A stretch of 47,061 bases of DNA, from contig NZ_AP024820.1 in the NCBI RefSeq assembly GCF_019703325.1, forward strand, positions 1 to 47,061, read 5' to 3'. Below are positions 36,397-44,051 of this stretch, one piece after another. Position 1 is the stretch's first letter. The number at the start of each line of letters is the position of its first letter. Below the pieces are notes generated by a model, which worked only from the letters and a program-made list of their open reading frames with translations, ran no database searches and was not told the origin of the DNA. The DNA comes from Helicobacter sp. NHP19-012 (GTDB lineage: Bacteria; Campylobacterota; Campylobacteria; Campylobacterales; Helicobacteraceae). A program made the position numbers and the translations under genes.

Positions 36397-37385
36397 AGGG
36401 GATAACCTTTGCTGTGTGGGACTTTGAGTAAAATTTCTTCACGCACAAGTTGCATAGTGCCTAGTGGTGGGTTGCCATCAAAATGCCAGAGATAACCCTT
36501 AGGGGTGATGCCCTTGTTGATCTGTGCTTTCTCTTCATCATCAAAAAGATTTTGCAAGGAGGCGCGTTCTTCTAGGGCTTTTTGTAAAGCCTTGATCGCG
36601 CGGAAGTGTAACATAGATTTTTCCTCATTTAAATGTTCTAAGTCTATGGTGGTAGAAAACACTCCCGGAAAAATAGGCAAATTAAACTCACTAAAGTGGA
36701 TGTCAAAATCATTTTGGGGGTTTACGTTAAAGTCCTCTTTTTGTCCCTCTAAGAGTTCTTGGTATTTGGTGTTTGCCTCTTGGATTTGTTGCTCTCTGGC
36801 ATTGGGTTTGAGCTGTTCTTGTAAGGCTTCTAGTTGTGCGGATAATTCTTGTAATTTTTGGAATTGTGGTGGGGGAATGTTGTATGCTTGCTCGATAATG
36901 CTAGCCGCCTCATTGGAACGCCGGCAGAGTTGGTTATGTTCCTCGTCATAGTCTAGCAATAAGCCCTTGCTTTGCTGGTAGGCTTCCTCTAGGAGCTGAC
37001 TCTCAATGCGTTTAATCTGCTCGCTGTAAATCTCTAAAGCCTGCTCAAGTAAAGCAACTTTTTCTTCCCATTGTTTGCGTTTATTAGTGGCTATGGTCAG
37101 GGCGGCTGTGGCTGTGGCTACAGCAGGAAATCTCCATGGTGGCGGGAGAAGCATAGCTGCTGCTAGGGCAGCCTTACAATAACCCTCATAACGCCTAGCA
37201 TCCGCTAACCCCACTCTAGCCTCTTCTAGCAACTTCTTGGTGTTGCGATATTCTTCGCAGATCGCTTCGTAATACTCTTGCAACTCTCGCAAAAAGTTGC
37301 GTGTTCTTTGTTGCAACTCATCTCTAAAAAAGCGTAACTGCGTAATGACTTGGCGTAGTTGCTCCGTATCGACATTAACAGGCAT
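36363..37385 (-). CDS. Putative T7SS-like polymorphic toxin with C-terminal WHH/HNH nuclease domain
   Basis: This 340-residue protein starts MPVNVDTEQLRQVITQLRFF, resembling a WXG100-type helical hairpin. Helical and coiled-coil text continues to about 215, interrupted by a hydrophobic Ala/Pro stretch (72-97). A different C-terminal domain (about 225-340) matches HNH/ENDO VII-superfamily toxin nucleases: a helix HFRAIKALQKALEE, then TPKGYLWHFDGNPP and LGTMQLVREEIL, then KVPHSKGYPLW. In WHH nucleases the pattern is GYxWHH...MQLVPxxxH...HxGG; here W300, H301, MQLV and H324 are kept, but the second H of WHH is F302 and the mid-domain H is replaced, so activity is not certain. It begins at the WXG100 stop and overlaps the SUKH-like gene. 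Likely an antibacterial nuclease toxin. Confidence 0.72.
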   Translation of the reverse strand: MPVNVDTEQLRQVITQLRFFRDELQQRTRNFLRELQEYYEAICEEYRNTKKLLEEARVGLADARRYEGYCKAALAAAMLLPPPWRFPAVATATAALTIATNKRKQWEEKVALLEQALEIYSEQIKRIESQLLEEAYQQSKGLLLDYDEEHNQLCRRSNEAASIIEQAYNIPPPQFQKLQELSAQLEALQEQLKPNAREQQIQEANTKYQELLEGQKEDFNVNPQNDFDIHFSEFNLPIFPGVFSTTIDLEHLNEEKSMLHFRAIKALQKALEERASLQNLFDDEEKAQINKGITPKGYLWHFDGNPPLGTMQLVREEILLKVPHSKGYPLWQQMATQLKA

Positions 37386-37657
37386 CAGATGCCTCCATAA
37401 GTCCTAAGTTCCTCAACCTTGCGCCTAAGCCATGCGACTTGCTCGGTCGCATCGGTATCAAAGCGTTTTAAAAACGACTCTAAATCCCGCAAGACTTCCT
37501 CAAATTCCAAATATTTTTTATCGCCCCAAGTATCTCCTAAAGAACGAAAATGCCCATTGAGACTATTGACCATGTCGTTGAGATCGTCTAGGAATTGCTG
37601 TAAATGGTTGGCAAAACCCTCAATCTCATCAGAATCGGCTTGTGCTACTGACATCAA
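37385..37657 (-). CDS. WXG100-family protein (ESAT-6-like)
   Basis: 90 residues, all helical, with a central turn LGDTWGDKKYLEFEE placing W44-G45 between two helices (about 10-38 and 47-83). This is the size, helix-turn-helix hairpin and Trp position of WXG100 proteins, substrates and structural parts of type VII secretion. The motif reads W-G-D rather than strict W-x-G, as in other Gram-negative members of the family that have W-R-D here. There is no C-terminal YxxxD/E signal of the mycobacterial type; it ends RTYGGI. The start is ambiguous between two adjacent ATGs (37657 or 37654). Its stop overlaps the start of the toxin. Confidence 0.82.
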   Translation of the reverse strand: MMSVAQADSDEIEGFANHLQQFLDDLNDMVNSLNGHFRSLGDTWGDKKYLEFEEVLRDLESFLKRFDTDATEQVAWLRRKVEELRTYGGI

Positions 37658-37668
37658 AACTCCTTGTT

Positions 37669-38310
37669 TTAGATTTTCTTAAAGTCCCGCCCAACCACAC
37701 CGCTTTTATATATTCTCCTCATCTTTGCTAGGTTTGTTATCCCCCCTTTCATAGAGGCTGTAGTAGAGAGGGTGCGCCCCACAGATGTGCTCTTTTTGGG
37801 GTTTTTTCCATAGATAGCTTCGTGATTGGACTTGAGGCTATCCTTGCTATAGTCATGAAAACCCGTTGAGCGTTTTTCATCCTCAAAGGATGTTTCTTGT
37901 GGGCGTTCTAGATTAGCATTGGTGAATAAGAGGGTTGCAGAGGACAGGGAATATAACTGACACCCTGCAAAATCCTCAAAATTAAAACGCATGGAACAAT
38001 CCCTCTCAAGGATGTCGCGCACATCTGCCATGCGTCTATAATCCCAAATGCTATTCTCTAGGCGATCCTTAAAATCAGGGGTATTTAGCACGATACTATG
38101 CTTGTAGGCTTTGTTGATCCACACAAAGGCATAGTCTTTATGCCCTTTTGGATCGATGTTAAAAACCCGCTGGAAATCCTCCCAAAAACTCTCAGAGATG
38201 TCCTCAAAGCGTGCTTTGTTAGCTAAATTAGACGCTCTAATCTTTTCATCTTTATATTGGAGCACACACACGCAATTATTGACTAGCACAAAAACATAGG
38301 TATAACGCAT
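37669..38310 (-). CDS. Unrecognised protein of the T7SS-like operon (213 aa)
   Basis: No family is recognised. The N-terminus begins with strands (RYTYVFVLVNNCVCVLQYKD), the middle is mixed helical (ARFEDISESFWEDFQRVFNI; FAGCQLYSLSSATLLFTN) and the last ~60 residues are basic and low in hydrophobics (GKNPKKSTSVGRTL; NLAKMRRIYKSG). AAGGA before the ATG at 38310 supports the start. It lies 12 nt after the Hsp70-like gene and 11 nt before the WXG100 gene. Roles as a secretion adaptor or chaperone co-factor are possible, but not shown. Confidence 0.78.
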   Translation of the reverse strand: MRYTYVFVLVNNCVCVLQYKDEKIRASNLANKARFEDISESFWEDFQRVFNIDPKGHKDYAFVWINKAYKHSIVLNTPDFKDRLENSIWDYRRMADVRDILERDCSMRFNFEDFAGCQLYSLSSATLLFTNANLERPQETSFEDEKRSTGFHDYSKDSLKSNHEAIYGKNPKKSTSVGRTLSTTASMKGGITNLAKMRRIYKSGVVGRDFKKI

Positions 38311-38322
38311 GGCATTCCTTTA

Positions 38323-40847
38323 TTAATTGAGATGAGTCGCTTTGTTGTCATCTAGACGGATGACTTTCTCTGACCAAACCAATTCACCCTTATCGTTGAA
38401 AACGCCGATTTTAAGCGTGCTCATATCTTGAGCGCAAATTTTAAGCACATGGTCGGGATAGGGGCGATCCAAACTCACCACGCATCTTATTGTTTGGTTG
38501 GCTGGAAAATTCCTCTCCTCAGCAAAGGCACTCGCTTTATCCGTGTAGCGGAATTCCACCTCTTGATAAGACCCCAAACAATCCAACTCCACCCATTCCC
38601 CGATCTTGATTCGATCGCGGTGCAATTTGGGTTCAAAACGCCTTCTGCGTTCAAAGCCGATGTGGTATTTAAAGGCAGGGGCTGTTTCCTCCCGCACAAT
38701 CCGAATACCCCCTTTGTTGCGCTCACGCCCCTCCAAAAGCCCAAAGACCACCCCCGTTTTACAGGTTACGCGGTGTGAAGAATGGATCGGTCCATCGTGT
38801 ATGGGGTGCATGGGGTTCTCTCTTTTGATGATTTCATCTGCCTCAGGGGTGCCTAGAGGGGGCCAGAGTTCAAAATCCATATCCGGCATCTCTTCCCCGC
38901 GTTTGTTCAGTTGGGTGTTTTTATAGGCTTGGTATTTTTCTTTTTCCTTTTCAATGTGCTCTAAGAAAATGGCTTTGAGCAAGGGGAGCGGCTCGCATTC
39001 CCCCCTAAGAAAATGTGCAATTTTGTCATGCCCTCTATTTTCTCGCCCAAGAGTCGCAAGCTTGTAAAGAAGTTTTTGACCCCATCTTCAATCTCTCTTC
39101 TCAGCACGGCAAGCAGATGGGGATAGTTGATGGCTAGGTTAATGTCTTCATCCCCACCATGCGCATTTTTTAAAGTGATGACTCGCTCTATTTTGCCCAT
39201 TTCTTGTTCTTGTAGCTCTTGATCCTCTTTTTGCAAATCCTCCGCACTCAAGTTTTCTACAAAGGGGCGCAAAAGTTTTACCAAATCTTGTAAATTGCGC
39301 CTGCCCTCACGGGGAGCTAGAGTGATGAGATCGCCTAAGAGGGCAGTGTTGAAACGCGCCGGATCGTAATTAGGGGCTACAAAGGGGATTTTGTGTTCGC
39401 GCATCTGCTCTAGGTGATCCTCTTGAATGTAGAGTTCATAGGCTAGAAGTTCTAATAAATTCTCGCCTCCTAGCCAACGCATGCCATCATGGGTTGTGAA
39501 AGGGCAGAGATCAAATTCGTGGTTGGGATCATCACTCTCTTTAAAAATCCCAAAGTCAAAATCGGTTGTCCCGCCCCCAAAGTCAAAAATCCCATAGTAA
39601 ATGCCCTTTTGATCCACTTTGTCATAAAACCCAAATTCTAGCAATGCGCTGATCGCATAGGCAGCCGGTTCGCTCAAGGTCAAGCGCACTTGTAATTGAT
39701 TCTCATCTAAGCCAGCAGGAAGGGATTTTCTCAAACCCTTTTCAAAACTCTCGCGGATTTTTAACGCCTGTTCCTCCTCATATTTGACCGGATAAGAGAG
39801 GAAATATTTTAAATACACCCCCCTATTCATGTTGTTGATATAGCGTCCTAACAGATAGGCGTAAAATTCCACTGGATTATTAAAATCACAATCCATGAAG
39901 CCCTTCAAGCTCACTTCATACCCCTGTTCATCGTTGAAACGGATATTGTAATCTGCCGCGCCCGCCCATTGCTTGAGTTTGTAAAAAAATCGATAAAAGT
40001 CATTCCCTTCAGCCTTTTTAAACTCTTCAAAAGCCCCGTGGGAGACCCCTAGATCGGCAAGTTCTGTCAAGGGGCGGTGTTCAAGTGCACCATAGTCCTC
40101 TAAAAACTTTTGGTGGTGTCTAAACTCGATAATGGTGGGGTTTTCAAACTCCCGATCGCCTAAATTTCCTAGATTTTGTTCTGCACCAATGGAGAGCAAG
40201 GTGGGATTGCCATCTTCTAAGTAAGCTGCAATGGTGCTTTTAGTGCCAAAGTCAATGGCGACCTCTCCGGGGTTAACATCTCCCTTAGGGGTTCTGACAT
40301 TCAGACGCACATCAAATTTAAAACACAACTTCTTACCCTTGAACCCATCTTCCCTAGGGTAGAGGTCCCAATGCCCCTCGTTGGGGTCATCTAGCAAAGT
40401 TTGCGCATAGGGTTCAATGCCAATGGCTACATGGTCAATTTCGAGTAACTCAGGGCGCAAATCCTCCATTTTGATATGTAATTGGCTATCTTGCAACAAC
40501 GCTTCAAACTCTTTAATCCAGTGCGCCGGAATAAAGGGCTTTTGGTTGCGAGAAACCAAAACAGATAATTCCTGCAGGTATTCCAAAAACTGCGGGGATC
40601 GCACACAAGAATCATCGGGCTTGAGATAACGCACGCGTCTAGCCACCGTTAACAAACGCTCTTGGTCTTTGGTAGGGAGAGTTGCAATCTTTCCCTCAAA
40701 ACCATCTAATTTCCTTTGGACATCGGTTAAAATCTCTTTGGTTTTCTCATTGCCCTTTTTCTCTAAATTCCGTAACTTTTTGGCTAAAGGATGCCTTTCA
40801 GGAAGGGTTAATTCCTCAATACTGATTTTGTCTCTTTGTTCTTCCAT
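38323..40847 (-). CDS. Hsp70/actin-fold ATPase of the T7SS-like operon (one frameshift)
   Basis: An ATP-driven chaperone-like protein of about 841 residues. The start at 40847 has GAAAGGAAAAAAC upstream; the in-frame extension to 40937 is unlikely. After a helical N-terminal domain (~1-185) come the Hsp70/actin phosphate-1 motif VAIDFGTKSTIAAY (196-209), phosphate-2 FDFGGGTTDF (421-430) and the adenosine motif HIFLGGNASRSP near 615. The frame breaks there: one more base in G4 38983-38986 joins SRSP to LLKAIFLEHIEKEKEKYQ and the remaining ~220 residues, which end at 38323 and include LWPPLGTPEAD and CKTGVVFGLL. There is no classical Hsp70 substrate domain after the ATPase lobe. The break may be sequencing error, since neighbours are intact. 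It follows a GrpE-like partner. Confidence 0.82.
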
Positions 40848-40933
40848 GTTTTTTCCTTTCTTAATGGGGGTTGGAACTTTTGCACACAAATGCGCACATA
40901 AAAACGCCCGCACACGCACCAAAATGCCCGCGA

Positions 40934-41962
40934 TCACTGCGTTTCGACCAAACTATATGCCACGGTGGTGCCACCTATTTGGTAGCCTTGAAAGAGAACT
41001 TTGCAAACCTTACCCTGCTTATTGCCCTTGCCCAATATCTCGCATTTTGCGGGGTTGTATCCATCGCCTTCTTTAATCGCCAGCCTTTGCAAACCAAGCA
41101 AATCTTGCAAAATCGCAAAGAGGCGTTCAAAATAGTCCATCCAAATTGGCGCATCCGCTGTTTTTTCTTTAATGGATTTGAGGGTGTTCTCGGCTACCTT
41201 TTTCATCAAGTTTTTAGGGGCTTTATAAATCTCATTGAGCAAATCCCCGGGCGTATTTGCCACAAGCCCCAAATTAGGATGTTCTTGGGCAAGTTTTAAA
41301 AGCTCTTGGTAGGGCTCAAAGCCCTTGAGTGTAGCCATTTGTGTCTCTAAATTTGTGATCCGCCCCTCTAATTCTTCTTCCTTTTGTTGTGCGTTGGTTT
41401 CTAGTTTGGCTTTTTCCTGCTCTAAACCTTCCAACTTCTTGTCTAAGTTTTCTACTTTTTGCCTTTCAGTTCCTAGTTCGCTCTGTAAGCCCGGTATCTT
41501 ATTTTTCTGCAAATCCTCTATTGCTGCGTTCTTTTCTCCTAGCTCCTTCTCTTTTTTCCCTAGTGCTTCCCTTTTCTCTCCTAGCTCCTTATCAACCGCT
41601 CCTTTTTCCTTCTCTAGTTTTGTGTATTTTTCCCTCAAACCCTCAGGACCTTCAAGCTCGTTTTCTAGGTTTTCGACCCGCCCTTGCAGTGTTTTAACTG
41701 CTTTTTGCATTTCCACAACCATTTTTCTAAGTTCTTTGAGGGTGAGTTTGTCCTTTTTATCCTTGCCCATGTCTATTATGTCCTCTAGGTTTAGTTTTAA
41801 CAAGTTCTGTGCGAAGTGGTATAACTCTTTTTCAAGTTCGCTCAAATCCTCTTGTTGTTCGGAGTTGGGTTTTTGTTCTAAAAGGCTTCTAATTTGTTCT
41901 GCGGGTGCTAGTTGGGGATTAGGGGTGTTAAGCCAAGATGTGGGCATAGAGAAGCTGCCCAT
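40934..41962 (-). CDS. Coiled-coil protein with GrpE-like C-terminal domain
   Basis: This 342-residue protein contains a long, highly charged coiled coil (about 95-220, with repeats such as LGEKREALGKKEKELGEKN). A C-terminal domain of helices follows (IWMDYFERLFAILQDLLGLQ), then a small beta domain (EGDGYNPAKCEILGKGN, KQGKVCKVLFQGYQIGG, TTVAYSLVET). The order coiled coil, helix bundle, G-x-x-x-(D/N)-P... G-Y... V is that of GrpE, the Hsp70 nucleotide exchange factor, and the next gene encodes an Hsp70-fold ATPase. The GrpE link is inference from fold-like pattern and neighbourhood. An alternative start is the ATG six codons downstream; the first overlaps the upstream gene by 55 nt. Confidence 0.7.
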   Translation of the reverse strand: MGSFSMPTSWLNTPNPQLAPAEQIRSLLEQKPNSEQQEDLSELEKELYHFAQNLLKLNLEDIIDMGKDKKDKLTLKELRKMVVEMQKAVKTLQGRVENLENELEGPEGLREKYTKLEKEKGAVDKELGEKREALGKKEKELGEKNAAIEDLQKNKIPGLQSELGTERQKVENLDKKLEGLEQEKAKLETNAQQKEEELEGRITNLETQMATLKGFEPYQELLKLAQEHPNLGLVANTPGDLLNEIYKAPKNLMKKVAENTLKSIKEKTADAPIWMDYFERLFAILQDLLGLQRLAIKEGDGYNPAKCEILGKGNKQGKVCKVLFQGYQIGGTTVAYSLVETQ

Positions 41963-42225
41963 TCAAGCACCTCTACTAGCTGTTTTTGGAGATCATAAGA
42001 GCGTTGGTTAGTGCTAGCACATTCAGGACACCCCTTGTAGCGGTTATTTTCCTCTACTGCTCGCTTGTAGACGGGGTCATCAGCGGGGTTGTGGTGTGGG
42101 GATGGATAAGATTTAGAGGCGTGATCTACCCCCCAAACTTTAATGCCCAAGTCTTTTAAATCACCATTGATGGTCAAATGCTCGATAGTCAAGTGCTCGA
42201 TAGTTAAATGACAGATACGATCCAT
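41908..42225 (-). CDS. First gene of the T7SS-like operon, unrecognised, with HLTIE repeats
   Basis: A 105-residue protein from the ATG at 42225, chosen because AAGGAG lies 4 nt upstream; the in-frame ATG at 42297 has no such site. After MDRIC the sequence has three tandem copies of HLTI(E/N) (encoded by a 15-bp near-repeat around 42170-42210), then KVWGVDHASKSYPSPHHNP and a CPEC pair near residue 72 with an outlying Cys, possibly a zinc site. A helical tail (LQKQLVEVLEWAASL) follows. Its 3' end overlaps the next gene by 55 nt. Function is unknown. Confidence 0.65.
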   Translation of the reverse strand: MDRICHLTIEHLTIEHLTINGDLKDLGIKVWGVDHASKSYPSPHHNPADDPVYKRAVEENNRYKGCPECASTNQRSYDLQKQLVEVLEWAASLCPHLGLTPLIPN

Positions 42226-42264
42226 ACAACTCCTTATGTTTATCAAAATAAGACTCCCACCCTC

Positions 42265-42282
42265 CAAGATTTGGTAATCTTG
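42265..42282. promoter_or_regulatory. Inverted repeat in the T7SS-like operon leader
   Basis: CAAGATT-TGGT-AATCTTG is a perfect 7-bp inverted repeat between the predicted promoter and first start codon (42225). It could be an operator or a leader hairpin. Confidence 0.45.
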
Positions 42283-42322
42283 CCTTTTTAGTTGCAAGAA
42301 CTATAACCCCATGCACACAGAA

Positions 42323-42328
42323 ATTATA
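42323..42328 (-). promoter_or_regulatory. -10 box (TATAAT) of the T7SS-like operon
   Basis: A perfect TATAAT on the minus strand inside an AT-rich stretch about 98 nt upstream of the first ATG. It is the only strong -10 found upstream of the nine genes. Confidence 0.55.
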
Positions 42329-42399
42329 TCATTTTTAAATATTTTTTATATTGTATCTTACTCACATCTTACCATAGAAAAATTATCAAAAATTGTGCT

Positions 42400-42696
42400 A
42401 CGATGCGGGCGGATTCGAGGGCGGATTTCTGCTCACCTCTTGTATTTTTCTTGGTTTTGGATCATCTGGTCTATTAAGTCCAGTATTTAAATATTTCTTC
42501 GTGTCAGAGCCCTTTAGAACATCATCTAAAAACAACCCCATGTTCTGCGATGCAACACCAATGATTATTCGCTCAGTACAGAACAAGGTAACGCGACTGA
42601 GTATAGTTGCCTTATACAATGCAGACGTTATATTATATTTTTTTGTTGTTGAATATTATAAGGTGCTGTAAGTTGACTAAATGTTCAGATGAGACC
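42400..42696. other. Intergenic between the T7SS-like operon and the PIN toxin
   Basis: About 300 bp. Short frames on both strands (minus 42398-42619; plus 42393-42671) overlap each other and look like no family. No repeat was noticed. Confidence 0.3.
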
Positions 42697-43209
42697 CTAA
42701 CCTTCAAAAAGCATATTCAGCAATTTTTGGCTTATAAAAAGTTTGTGTCTTTCTAAAGCTTCAACAAAGGTTTGGAGTTGTGTAGAGGAGACAAAGCCTT
42801 CTTCTTTCATTTGCAATAAAATACCTAGAGTGCCTGTAATTTTTAAACTTAGTTTTTGGGCTTCTGCTCTGCCTTTTCGTTCATCCATAAGAAGTAATTC
42901 AGCCTTGAGAGTTTTGGCTAGAACAATGGCTTCACATTCTCCTAAGTCTAGTCCCGTGTTCTTTTTTAGTTTTGCGGTCTCTTCTTTTGGAACAGAGCAA
43001 ACTTGTATGAATTTACAATCTCTAATCTGCTTGGCTTCATCTTGAAACCTCTCATTCTCTGTGAGCTCAGCAAACACACCTGATGGGATATACACATAAC
43101 CAAAAAAATCCCCCAACAGATCTAAAGTTCCCATTTTTAAGAATGAAATCAGGGGTGTCGTGTCCGAAACGACTAATGAGGCTTTGTTCTTAGTATTTTT
43201 CTCAAACAT
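42697..43209 (-). CDS. PIN-domain toxin (DUF3368 family)
   Basis: This 170-residue PIN-fold ribonuclease has conserved acidic residues in VVSDTTPLISFLKMG, in the central DLGECEAIVLAK and in LLLMDERKGRAEAQ, followed by KITGTLGILLQMKEEG, the typical DUF3368 layout. PIN toxins cut RNA. The start overlaps the upstream UPF0175 gene by 37 nt, the standard antitoxin-then-toxin order. The intact acidic residues suggest an active enzyme; its RNA target is unknown. Confidence 0.88.
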   Translation of the reverse strand: MFEKNTKNKASLVVSDTTPLISFLKMGTLDLLGDFFGYVYIPSGVFAELTENERFQDEAKQIRDCKFIQVCSVPKEETAKLKKNTGLDLGECEAIVLAKTLKAELLLMDERKGRAEAQKLSLKITGTLGILLQMKEEGFVSSTQLQTFVEALERHKLFISQKLLNMLFEG

Positions 43210-43451
43210 TCTAGGTCTGCTTGTGCTTCTGCTACACTATAGTCAATAATGGGGATACCAATTTGACCATAAATGTCTAGTAAATCCAACTTTTTCATCC
43301 CCAGTATCTCTGCAGCTCTCCCATAAGAAATGCTTTGATCTTTGATGCGAGGATAAAGGAGCAAGGCTTTTTGTAAAATTTGTGTCTGTTCATCTGCATC
43401 GCCAATCAGTGTAGCCATTTCATCTGGTACTGATAATTGGATAGTCTTCAT
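43173..43451 (-). CDS. UPF0175-family antitoxin
   Basis: 92 residues from the ATG at 43451 (AAGGGGG upstream; -10 TACAAT at 43483-43488). MKTIQLSVPDEMATLIG is the N-terminal strand-helix of UPF0175 proteins and SISYGRAAEILGMKKLDLL is an HTH-like segment, followed by the toxin-binding tail. Such proteins pair with DUF3368 PIN toxins and repress their own promoter. A longer in-frame start to 43529 is unlikely since it would run through the promoter. Confidence 0.85.
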   Translation of the reverse strand: MKTIQLSVPDEMATLIGDADEQTQILQKALLLYPRIKDQSISYGRAAEILGMKKLDLLDIYGQIGIPIIDYSVAEAQADLECLRKILRTKPH

Positions 43452-43482
43452 AACAGCCCCCTTATCTATGGTGTAGGCAAGA

Positions 43483-43488
43483 ATTGTA
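43483..43488 (-). promoter_or_regulatory. Possible -10 box (TACAAT) of the UPF0175/PIN pair
   Basis: TACAAT on the minus strand, 32 nt upstream of the antitoxin ATG. Confidence 0.45.
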
Positions 43489-43838
43489 GCAAAATAGAGC
43501 ACTTGATAAGATTTTTGAATATTTGGCACACATTTAGAAATATATTAAATATAAATTATTAATATTTCAAACACTATTAAAAACATTAAACATTATTTAA
43601 AATTGTATTTAGTATTTCTTGAATTATTTAATGATGACCATACCTCATGGTAGTCTCTACCTATCTCATCTCCGCCTTTCCCTTTCCACTCCTTTAATAT
43701 CCGCTTCACTCTTTCTTTAGTGTGTGCGTACAGCACTATCTATGTCGTATTAGGACTTTTGTTTGCAAAGAAGAAGCTAAATAATCATATAGGGTATTAT
43801 AGCCTGAGATACATTTTGTGAGATTTTTTATGTAGGAC
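43489..43838. other. AT-rich intergenic
   Basis: No gene is seen. 43540-43640 is very AT-rich (long A/T runs with 'aaacattaaacatta'), a possible DNA-unwinding region given the direct repeats that follow. Confidence 0.3.
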
Positions 43839-44018
43839 ATTTGTAGGACAAAATTACAAGTTTGTATGACAAATTTGTATAATAAAATACAGGTATTCTC
43901 ACAGAAAAAACCTCCTAAAATAGGCACTTCATAGAAATTTGTATGACACGATTTTGTATGACAAAATATAGAATTGAGAGAGATATAGGGTGGTGTTTGG
44001 GTTGTTTTGTATGAAAAA
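43839..44018. repeat. Direct-repeat array TTTGTATGACA (iteron-like)
   Basis: Near-copies of TTTGTATGACA start at about 43840 (TTTGTAGGACA), 43861, 43937, 43952 and 44005 (TTTGTATGAAA), all on the plus strand, next to an AT-rich stretch. Spacing is irregular. It may be a disused plasmid origin whose initiator gene is lost. Confidence 0.5.
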
Positions 44019-44051
44019 GGCAATGAGAGTTTTTATTCTAATTTTCACTCA

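Noticed and set aside
36505..36951. 148-aa Cys/Ser-rich plus-strand ORF
   Set aside because: Shadow of the toxin gene's helical region on the opposite strand.
38428..38926. Overlapping plus-strand ORFs of 106-116 aa
   Set aside because: Antisense to the 3' part of the Hsp70-like gene; no motif or ribosome binding site.
41325..42011. 228-aa Ser/Phe-rich plus-strand ORF
   Set aside because: It is the complement of the coiled-coil gene 40934-41962; Ser/Phe richness comes from Lys/Glu codons read backwards.
42393..42671. 92-aa plus and 73-aa minus ORFs facing each other
   Set aside because: Mutually overlapping, no ribosome binding sites, no family.
43736..44023. 95-aa minus-strand ORF
   Set aside because: It runs through the TTTGTATGACA direct repeats (CHTKSCHTNF-type text comes from the repeat); better read as repeats than as a gene.
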